Source: Candidatus Hydrogenedentota bacterium
GTDB taxonomy: Bacteria; Hydrogenedentota; Hydrogenedentia; Hydrogenedentales; SLHB01
DNA: 64,000 nucleotides
Reading direction: 5' to 3'
NCBI GenBank assembly: GCA_013359265.1
Contig: JABWCD010000027.1
Span: 62,001-126,000 of the forward strand
Position numbers and translations under genes: made by a program. Within the stretch, counting starts at the first letter, position 1. Every line of letters begins with the position of its first letter. Shown one piece after another: positions 8,184-14,847 of this stretch. The notes beneath the pieces are model-generated. The model ran no database searches, was not told where the DNA came from, and worked only from the letters and a program-made list of their open reading frames with translations.

Positions 8184-8246
8184 GCATTTCTCACCGCACC
8201 GAAGGATTTTACATCCACTGCGACGTCGTGGGGCGGTGAGAAATGC
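8184..8246. repeat. 14-bp perfect inverted repeat with 35-bp loop
   Basis: GCATTTCTCACCGC at 8184-8197 pairs exactly with GCGGTGAGAAATGC at 8233-8246. It follows the 18-bp inverted repeat by 31 bases and precedes the promoter of the next gene. No T-run follows. Two long perfect stems in one intergenic gap are more than expected by chance. Confidence 0.7.
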
Positions 8247-8283
8247 GGGCTGACACCGAATAACGCTGCGATCGCCCCCGAAT

Positions 8284-8312
8284 TTGACGCGCGCACCGTT
8301 TGTGACTAGGCT
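8284..8312 (+). promoter_or_regulatory. Putative sigma70 promoter of the Gfo/Idh/MocA gene
   Basis: TTGACG, 17 bases, TAGGCT. The -10 is weak but the -35 and spacing match the other promoters seen in this window. The coding start is 44 bases downstream. Confidence 0.45.
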
Positions 8313-8355
8313 CTTGCCGGGGCATTTCCACTGACTACTTGCAAGGGGTGTTCAC

Positions 8356-9381
8356 ATGGCGCAGATGGGTGTAGGAATAGTCGGCACGGGTTGGGTTTCG
8401 GGCGAGCACATCCGTGCGTTCGAGGTAAACCCTCATACGAAGGTCCTCGCATTGTGCGGCCGCACGGCGGATTCCGCGAAAGCCAAAGCAGCGGAATGCG
8501 GCATTCAATGCGACGTCTTCACCGATTACGAAAAGATGCTCGCGCATCCCGGCATTAACATCGTCTCCATCGCGACGCCGCCCAACCTGCACAAACAGCA
8601 GGCGGTCGCTGCCGCGCAAGCCGGCAAACACATCATGCTCGAAAAGGCCATGGCTACAACGATTGAAGATACGAAAGCGATTCGCGACGCCGTCGCCAAA
8701 GCGGGCGTGAAATCCGTCGTCAATTTCGTGCTCCGCTGGAACCCGCTCTTCGAGATAATCAAGTCCCAACTCGCGGACGACGCCATCGGCGACATCATCA
8801 TGGGTGAAGTCGACTACTTCCACGGCATTGGCCCCTGGTACAAGCAATTCGGTTGGAACGTCAAAAAGGACGTGGGCGTCAGTTCCCTGCTTTCCGCCGG
8901 TTGCCATGCGCTCGACGGGCTGCGCTGGTTTATGGGCGGCGAAATCGCCGAGGTGTTCCAATACGCCGCCTATGGCAAGGGTGAGCCGTTTAAGGGCTAC
9001 GAATACGCTCCGACAACCTGCACCATGCTGAAGTTCAACGACGGCCGCATCGGCAAGGTCGCGTCGTGCATCGAATGCATCCAGCCCTACGTGTTCAACA
9101 TCAACCTTGTTGGCGCGCACGGCACCATCAAGAACAACAACATCTATTCGAAAAAGAAATTCGCCGGCCAGACATCGTGGACAACCGTGCCTACGATTCT
9201 CCCCGACAGTGGCGACGTCACGCACCATCCATTCGTGTACGAAGCCGCCCACCTCGTTGATTGCATCCTCGCGAACAAGGAATCGCACTGCAACGTCGCC
9301 GACGCGTACAAGACGCATGAGGCCTGCTTCGCCGCCGACCTTTCCGGCAAGGAAGGCAGGCCCGTGACGTTGCCGCTGTAG
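8356..9381 (+). CDS. Gfo/Idh/MocA-family NAD(P)-dependent sugar dehydrogenase
   Basis: A 341-residue cytoplasmic oxidoreductase. The Rossmann motif GIVGTGWVSGEHI is at residues 7-19, and the family EKP motif appears as LEKAMA near residue 97, keeping the Lys but replacing Pro with Ala. The C-terminal domain contains DVGVSSLLSAGCHALDGLRW, where His is in the usual catalytic region. Such enzymes oxidise, reduce or epimerise sugars and inositols. The next gene is an RbsC-type sugar permease, so an uptake-plus-catabolism link is plausible. The sequence does not reveal the substrate. Confidence 0.88.
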   Translation: MAQMGVGIVGTGWVSGEHIRAFEVNPHTKVLALCGRTADSAKAKAAECGIQCDVFTDYEKMLAHPGINIVSIATPPNLHKQQAVAAAQAGKHIMLEKAMATTIEDTKAIRDAVAKAGVKSVVNFVLRWNPLFEIIKSQLADDAIGDIIMGEVDYFHGIGPWYKQFGWNVKKDVGVSSLLSAGCHALDGLRWFMGGEIAEVFQYAAYGKGEPFKGYEYAPTTCTMLKFNDGRIGKVASCIECIQPYVFNINLVGAHGTIKNNNIYSKKKFAGQTSWTTVPTILPDSGDVTHHPFVYEAAHLVDCILANKESHCNVADAYKTHEACFAADLSGKEGRPVTLPL

Positions 9382-9416
9382 GCACGCATGCGGGCCTGCA
9401 TGGTACTCATCTGGAA

Positions 9417-9572
9417 ATTTTGGATTTTGGATTCTGGATTTTGGGTTCAGCGCGCCGCGATTTGTGCTGAATTGAAAGCGGGGCGTTGCATTGCGCGATA
9501 TTTCGCAAAGAGACTATCGAATCCCATGCGCACTACATCCCAATCCAAAATCCGAAATCCGAAATCCAGAAT
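9417..9572. repeat. Inverted pair of heptamer (ATCCAAA-type) arrays
   Basis: Bases 9417-9445 hold TTTTGGATTTTGGATT-type repeats and 9539-9572 hold the complement, ATCCAAAATCCGAAATCC. The two arrays can fold back on each other around a loop of about 90 bases. The same repeat family occurs at 17871-17905 and 36350-36383. It fills the gap between the dehydrogenase and the permease. Confidence 0.75.
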
Positions 9573-9610
9573 TCACTCGCACGCGGCCATTGGCCGCATC
9601 CGCGCCTAAC

Positions 9611-10579
9611 ATGCCCCGTTTCATCTCCAAGAACCTGCTCATCATCGTGATGGGCGCGGTGTGCGTCGTATCGGCTTTTATTCTGCCGTATTTTCCCGCC
9701 ACGCAGGACACCGCGAAGTTCTTCATGCCGGACAACCTGCAAAATGTCGCCCGACGGATCAGCGCGATAACGGTTGTGTCCGTTGGCGAGGTCCTCGTAA
9801 TACTCACGGGTGGCATCGACCTCTCCGTTGGCAGCATCGCCGCCCTCGCGCAAGTGGTGTCCGGCCACGCCATCAAAACGTGGGGCTGGCCCGTCTTTCC
9901 CGGCATGGTTCTCGGCGTCCTCACCGCGCTCGCCTGCGGCGTCGTCAATGGCCTGCTCGTAACGAAGGGCCGCATCCCGCCGTTCATCGTGACGCTCGGA
10001 ATGATGCTCGCGGCGCGCGGCGCGGCGCTCGGCATATCGAAAGGCTTCCGCTACTCCGGGTTTCCGGACTCATTCAAATGGCTCGGCGGCGGGCCACAGT
10101 GGTCGATCCCCTTTCTCGTCATGATGGGGACCGTTGCAGTCTTCGCCCTCATCCTCACCTACACCCGGTTCGGGAGGGAGGTTTATGCCACCGGCGGCAA
10201 CCTATCCGGCGCGCGCCTCTCGGGTATCAACGTTGATCGGGTGCGCCTCGGCGCGTATGCCCTCTGCGGCACGCTCGCGGGGTTCGGCGGTCTGATGCTC
10301 GCCAGCCGCTCCGGCGTATGCGACCCGACTTCCGCCGAAGGCTGGGAACTCGACGCTATTGCCGCGTGTGTCGTCGGTGGGGCAAGCCTGATAGGAGGAG
10401 AGGGCGGCGCCATCGGCGCCCTGCTCGGCGCGCTGATCATCGGTGTGCTTGTGAACATCTGCCAGCTCAACGGCATGAAGAACGAATGGCAGCGCGGCTT
10501 CATCGGCGTCCTTATCATTGTGCTTGTTTTCGTTGACAATGTTCGAAAACGCCGCGCGGGTAAGTTGAAGGACGGGTAA
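9611..10579 (+). CDS. RbsC-family sugar ABC transporter permease
   Basis: A 322-residue permease of the ribose/galactose/simple-sugar ABC family. I start at ATG 9611 (MPRFISKNLLIIV); the frame is open upstream but only through the heptamer repeat. The hallmark GGIDLSVGSIAALAQV is near residue 67, and GGASLIGGEGGAIGA is near residue 260. Eight or more hydrophobic segments are visible. The partner ATPase (RbsA type) and periplasmic sugar-binding protein are not next to it or elsewhere in the window, so they must be encoded elsewhere or the gene is an orphan. The upstream dehydrogenase may use the imported sugar. Confidence 0.88.
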   Translation: MPRFISKNLLIIVMGAVCVVSAFILPYFPATQDTAKFFMPDNLQNVARRISAITVVSVGEVLVILTGGIDLSVGSIAALAQVVSGHAIKTWGWPVFPGMVLGVLTALACGVVNGLLVTKGRIPPFIVTLGMMLAARGAALGISKGFRYSGFPDSFKWLGGGPQWSIPFLVMMGTVAVFALILTYTRFGREVYATGGNLSGARLSGINVDRVRLGAYALCGTLAGFGGLMLASRSGVCDPTSAEGWELDAIAACVVGGASLIGGEGGAIGALLGALIIGVLVNICQLNGMKNEWQRGFIGVLIIVLVFVDNVRKRRAGKLKDG

Positions 10580-10638
10580 TCACGACACCGATTAGGCTAT
10601 GTCCCAACCTGTAACCCGCTGAAATTAAATAGTTTGTA

Positions 10639-10667
10639 TTGACTTGATCCACGTGTCCGAGTACTAT
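10639..10667 (+). promoter_or_regulatory. Putative sigma70 promoter of the FlgM-like gene
   Basis: TTGACT, exactly 17 bases, TACTAT. The FlgM-like start lies about 95 bases downstream, leaving a leader of about 90 bases without a clear hairpin. Confidence 0.6.
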
Positions 10668-10762
10668 CCGTGGGAGCGTTAAAGTTTTCCGGCTTTCTGC
10701 CGATATACGGTACGGAGGACTCGCCAAGAGGGACGGGCCCACCCCTACTAAGGAGATTGGAA

Positions 10763-11059
10763 ATGGTTGGCGTACATGGAGTTGGCGGCGTTCCAGAGCC
10801 GGCACCAGAACGCCCCGTAAACGTCCGGGACAAACGGCGTGACGAGGCGGTGGCCTCGTCATCTGCCGAGACCGACGACGTCCTCATCAGTTCCGAAGCG
10901 CAGGCCGCCGCAAAGCTGACGGCACTCGTCGCGCTGGCGAAGCAGTCCGACGTCCGCCAAGATCGCGTCGATCAGGCCAAGCAGGCTCTCGAGCAGGGTA
11001 CGTACAAGCACCCGGATGTCGTCTCCGAACTTGCCCAGCGCATCAGCAAGTTCCTATAA
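10763..11059 (+). CDS. FlgM-like anti-sigma factor
   Basis: A 98-residue protein starting at ATG 10763 with an AAGGAG ribosome site. The disordered N-terminal half is Pro/Glu/Arg-rich. The C-terminal 55 residues follow the FlgM sigma28-binding pattern: VLISSEAQAAAKL, then VRQDRVDQAKQALEQGTYK and a closing helix. FlgM holds sigma28 (FliA) inactive until the flagellar hook is complete. No flagellar gene or fliA is visible in this window, so this is a stand-alone copy, and another regulatory partner is possible. Start and frame are well supported. Confidence 0.75.
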   Translation: MVGVHGVGGVPEPAPERPVNVRDKRRDEAVASSSAETDDVLISSEAQAAAKLTALVALAKQSDVRQDRVDQAKQALEQGTYKHPDVVSELAQRISKFL

Positions 11060-11217
11060 CCCGCGCAAACTGTCCCCCGTGCCGGCCACATCATCCTGCC
11101 CCAGGTGCTGATCTGCTGTTGTGCGCCTCGATCCAGACCTGTATGTATGTGCTCATCGCGATCCGCGTTCGTCCATGCACTTGGAATTCTCCGTCTCCCT
11201 GCGGTAGCGTCTAGCTC

Positions 11218-11676
11218 ATGGCGCGGGTACAACTTCACATCGACGATCCGGCGAACCGTCTGACCCTGCGCACGATGCTTCAGAGCGCGGGGCATGACGC
11301 CGTCGACGCAAACGCCGACGTGCTCATTACCGATACGATTGACACCGCGCCCGGAATCGCCGGCGCCATTCCCGTACTGGTCCTGGCCAGCGCGACACAA
11401 ATCCGCGACGCCGTCGCGGCGATGCAGCGCGGCGTGTATGGCTACATATTCCTGCCGTTCCAACCCGGCGAAGTCGACGTGATGGTGCGCCGCGCACTCG
11501 GCTCCACGGCAACGCCGCGCGAAGTCGACTCGCGCCCGCTCAACGAGGTCGAGGCGGACCACATCGTCGACGTTCTCCGCCAGTGCAAGGGCAATCGCGC
11601 GAAGGCCGCGCGCCTGCTTGGCGTTGGACGAAACACGCTGTGGCGCAAACTCAAAGAAATCGAATCGCGCCGGTGA
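11218..11676 (+). CDS. Small regulator: degenerate receiver domain plus Fis-type helix-turn-helix
   Basis: A 152-residue protein. Residues 1-95 resemble a shortened response-regulator receiver: an acidic pair (IDD, residues 8-10), VLITDT in the place of the phospho-acceptor strand, and IPVLVLASA. The Lys of the usual KPF motif is replaced by Leu (FLPFQPGE), so normal phosphorylation is doubtful. Residues 108-150 are a Fis/NtrC-type HTH (CKGNRAKAARLLGVGRNTLWRKLKEI). There is no AAA+ domain between them. It sits 13 bases before the ABC-2 exporter genes on the same strand and may control them. Confidence 0.75.
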   Translation: MARVQLHIDDPANRLTLRTMLQSAGHDAVDANADVLITDTIDTAPGIAGAIPVLVLASATQIRDAVAAMQRGVYGYIFLPFQPGEVDVMVRRALGSTATPREVDSRPLNEVEADHIVDVLRQCKGNRAKAARLLGVGRNTLWRKLKEIESRR

Positions 11677-11689
11677 GCCGGTAACGCGC

Positions 11690-12568
11690 ATGCCCATTTA
11701 CGATCAATCCTACAAGGCCTGGAAATCGCAGTACCGCGTGCGCGGGCGCTGGCTCGCTGTGGCTGCGCAGGAGTTGCGTGTCGCCCGAACGTCGCCGATT
11801 TATCGGCGGCTCTTCCTGCTGGCGCTGTTCCCCTTCTTGATCAGCTTGTTTATCCTCGTCGTCACCGATCTCATGACGACCAATCCCAGCGCGCTCCTGC
11901 GCGAAGTCGTGCGGCGCGTGCAATATACGAACATCGACGCGCGCTTCTTCAAAATCTACCTCATGATGACCGTGCCCTTCGTGTACGTCTTTTGCCTGCT
12001 TGTCGGGGGCGGTTCCATCTGCAACGACTACCGGAACAACCTCCTCGAAGTGTACTTCGCCAAACCGCTGACCCGCCTTGAATACTTCTTCGGCAAGCTC
12101 GCCGCGGTCTGCTACGTCCCGCTCGGACTTACAATCGGCGGCTCGCTCGTACTGTTCACGCTGCACCTCATCATGGCCCCCATCTCCGCGCGCGAGTTCC
12201 TCGCCGCGAACCTCTGGGTCGCGGGCATGTGCATTGCCTTCTCATTCTCCATAGTTATTCCGTCAGCGCTTCTGGTCATGGCGAGTTCCGCCCTCAGCCG
12301 CAGCACCGGCTGGGCCTCGGTAATCGTCTGCGCCCTCCTCTTCCTCAACAGCGCCGGCGCAAATATAGTCGCGATGATCCTGCGTAAGCGCAATTACACC
12401 TGCTTCGGATACGCGCGCAGCGTACTCCACATGTCCGATCTCATGTTCGGCGGGTTCACGCGCATCACGGTCCCGTGGCAGACCATCGCAATCGGCTTTG
12501 CGGCAGTCTCGCTGGTTTGCTTCGTCATCATCATGCGCCGCATCCGCTCCGTGGACCTCGCGTCATGA
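11690..12568 (+). CDS. ABC-2 type transporter permease
   Basis: A 292-residue membrane protein with six hydrophobic segments. I start at ATG 11690 (MPIYDQSYKAWKSQYR). The order, a short cytoplasmic N-terminus, then a first helix, then DYRNNLLEVYFAKPLTRLEYFFGK before helices three to six, is typical of ABC-2 permeases such as NosY/DrrB relatives. Its stop overlaps the ATPase start (ATGA), so the pair is co-translated. Substrate is unknown. Confidence 0.85.
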   Translation: MPIYDQSYKAWKSQYRVRGRWLAVAAQELRVARTSPIYRRLFLLALFPFLISLFILVVTDLMTTNPSALLREVVRRVQYTNIDARFFKIYLMMTVPFVYVFCLLVGGGSICNDYRNNLLEVYFAKPLTRLEYFFGKLAAVCYVPLGLTIGGSLVLFTLHLIMAPISAREFLAANLWVAGMCIAFSFSIVIPSALLVMASSALSRSTGWASVIVCALLFLNSAGANIVAMILRKRNYTCFGYARSVLHMSDLMFGGFTRITVPWQTIAIGFAAVSLVCFVIIMRRIRSVDLAS

Positions 12569-13485
12569 GCGCTATTGCGTTCGACAACGTCTCGAAGTGG
12601 TACGGCGAAGTCGTCGCGCTGAACAAGGTCAATTTCACCATCGGCGCGGGCATCACGGGCCTGCTTGGCCCGAACGGCGCGGGCAAATCGACCGTCATGA
12701 ACATCTGCACCGGACAGGCCCGCCCGAGTCAGGGCGACGCCCGCGTGCTTGGCGAATCCGCTTGGTGCAATTACCCGTTGCTCCGGCGCATTGGGCTCTG
12801 TCCCGAACGCGAGAATTACTACGACGACATGACGGGGTTCGAGTTCGTCTATTGGCTCACGCGCTGCACCGGAATGAGCGCCGCCGCCGCGCGCAAGGCG
12901 GCGCTCGAGAGCCTCGATCGGGTCGGAATGACCGCACGCATGAACGATCCGATTGCGCGATATAGCCGCGGCATGCGCCAGCGCGTAAAGCTCGCGCAAA
13001 GTTTCGCACATGGACCTGACGTACTGTTCCTCGATGAACCCATGACCGGCCTCGACCCCGTCGGTCGCTCCGCGATTTTCGAGTTGATACGGTCGCTCGG
13101 CAAAGAGGGGAAGACCGTTATCGTATCGAGCCATGTGCTTTACGAGATTGAAAACGTCACGCGGACCATCGTTTTAATCAACAAGGGACGCGTACTTGCG
13201 CATGGCGATGTTCACGAAGTCCGCGCGCTCATCGACGCGCATCCCCATTCCGTTACCGTTCGCTGCGGCCAACCCCGCAAACTCGCGTCCGCGCTTGTAG
13301 GTCATGCGCATGTTGTAAACGTGGAATTCGAAGAGGACGGAGCCGGCGTAACCGTATACACCCGCGACGCAAACACATTCTACGACGAGGTCAACACCCT
13401 CCTCACCGACCCCGCCTTCGCCGTCGAAAGCATGCACTCCCCCGACGACAACCTCCAGGCGGTCTTCGAATACCTTGTTCGCTAA
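12565..13485 (+). CDS. ABC transporter ATP-binding protein
   Basis: A 306-residue ATPase starting at ATG 12565, overlapping the permease stop by four bases. Walker A is GPNGAGKST (about residue 37), the signature is YSRGMRQRVKLAQ, Walker B is VLFLDEP, and the switch His is in SSHVLYE. After the nucleotide-binding domain, about 90 residues form the C-terminal extension found in CcmA/NosF/DrrA-like exporters. It powers the permease encoded immediately upstream. Confidence 0.92.
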   Translation: MSAIAFDNVSKWYGEVVALNKVNFTIGAGITGLLGPNGAGKSTVMNICTGQARPSQGDARVLGESAWCNYPLLRRIGLCPERENYYDDMTGFEFVYWLTRCTGMSAAAARKAALESLDRVGMTARMNDPIARYSRGMRQRVKLAQSFAHGPDVLFLDEPMTGLDPVGRSAIFELIRSLGKEGKTVIVSSHVLYEIENVTRTIVLINKGRVLAHGDVHEVRALIDAHPHSVTVRCGQPRKLASALVGHAHVVNVEFEEDGAGVTVYTRDANTFYDEVNTLLTDPAFAVESMHSPDDNLQAVFEYLVR

Positions 13486-13562
13486 TGGGTAGCTGCGGCA
13501 AGTACACCAATTGCGCGGCCGCAGCAATCGATCTCGTACTCGTCCACGTTCACCGCGGCGAA

Positions 13563-13636
13563 TCGTAATCGAGTTCCTGGCTTCGAAACTGAGTAATGCC
13601 CGCGCCTGTAGGTTCGTGAGTTCTTGAATCGCTCCA
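13563..13636. repeat. Dispersed intergenic repeat, copy A
   Basis: About 74 bases starting TCGTAATCG and ending TTCTTGAATCGCTCCA, related to a second copy at 22278-22357. The two agree at roughly seven of ten positions after a short insertion. Shared blocks include ATGCCCGCGCC versus GTGCCCGCGCC. It occupies the 246-base gene-free gap 13486-13731, between converging genes. Function unknown. Confidence 0.6.
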
Positions 13637-13731
13637 AATGCCGCCACGGGTGCCTATCACCGCGCTCCAGCGGACGAAGCGTGCAACGAAACGTACCAAT
13701 CCGAGCGGTGGCGATACCCGTGTTTCGGCCC

Positions 13732-14664
13732 CTACCGTACAGTCGTCTTCCACCGCTGCGTAATGAACCCCTCTGGTTCGCCATGCACCGGATTCCGTGA
13801 CGTACACTCGATCAGATGCTCGCCCGCTTCCTTGAACGTATGCGTCAGGATTTCGTCTTTCCCCGCGCCGTGCCCGTCAATTCGCCACTCATGCGAACGA
13901 TACCCGCCGGTCGCGCGCAACGAAAACGATTTTCCCTTGCGGACCTGCCACAACATCTCGGGATACTCCACCACCTGCAAAACGCCGCTCCACCGCACGA
14001 CTGTCGCGCCGGCCTCGCGCGCCTCCAATTCGATATACCGGTTCCCCGTCTTGTCCAGCACGTACTTCAGGACGTTTTCGTCGATCCCCTGCAACACTAC
14101 CTTGCCGTCAACCTTCCACGTATAGTCTCGCCCCGGAGATGCCGGTATTCGCAAGGTGAAGGTGCTTCCCACGTATTGCCGCTTCGGAAGCAGTACTGTT
14201 AGCGTCTCGCGCTTGCCTTCTTGCGACAGACCCAGCTTTGCCTTCATCTCGTCGACGGTAACCCCCTCTTGCTTCGCGCGGTCCTCAAGCGTGCCCGGAA
14301 TCTGATCAAGCGGCATCTCGACTGCCACGAGCACGTCGCCCGCCTTTGTCGAAATCACGAGCGTAAACGTGCCCACCTGCGCCGTCTCCGGGTTCGGCGC
14401 AAGCGTAATCGTCGCCGGCCCAGTCTTGCTGCGCTCGATCTTGAACTGGTGACTGTAGTCGCTCTTGCCGATCACGACCCGTGCACCGGTCAACGACCTT
14501 GACGGCAGCGGCTTGTCGCCTATCATGACACGAATGGTCGCCGAATCCTCCATCTTCGAAAAATGAACTTGGTCCGGCTCGGCCATGACGGCCGCCTCTT
14601 CCGCCGAAAATGTCGGCGCCGAGATACACAAAAGTGCGACAGCGGCTAAATACGTGCGAAGCAT
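13732..14664 (-). CDS. Secreted protein with Ig/PKD-like beta domains
   Basis: A 310-residue protein starting at ATG 14664, with AAGGAAA upstream and a Sec signal peptide (MLRTYLAAVALLCISAPTFSA). The mature part is beta-rich. The last 90 residues resemble PKD/Ig-like folds, for example VRKGKSFSLRATGGYRSHEWRIDG and a closing HTFKEAGEHLIECTS strand pair. It should be periplasmic or surface-exposed. I do not recognise a specific family. Its neighbours (an ABC exporter converging on it and an oxidase on its own strand) give no clear functional clue. Confidence 0.7.
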   Translation of the reverse strand: MLRTYLAAVALLCISAPTFSAEEAAVMAEPDQVHFSKMEDSATIRVMIGDKPLPSRSLTGARVVIGKSDYSHQFKIERSKTGPATITLAPNPETAQVGTFTLVISTKAGDVLVAVEMPLDQIPGTLEDRAKQEGVTVDEMKAKLGLSQEGKRETLTVLLPKRQYVGSTFTLRIPASPGRDYTWKVDGKVVLQGIDENVLKYVLDKTGNRYIELEAREAGATVVRWSGVLQVVEYPEMLWQVRKGKSFSLRATGGYRSHEWRIDGHGAGKDEILTHTFKEAGEHLIECTSRNPVHGEPEGFITQRWKTTVR

Positions 14665-14847
14665 GGCCCATGTTTCCTTGTTTTTGGCGTCCCAGCCAAA
14701 TCTCTGTCCGTCATTGTGCCGATCGATCCGACACCCCACAGGGACTGTCACCGATTGCGCAATAGCTCTTGTCTATTGTACGGAACGATCAGGCAACGGG
14801 TGGCTGTTCCCAACCGCATCAGTACCGTGGCGACGCGACATTCGTTA

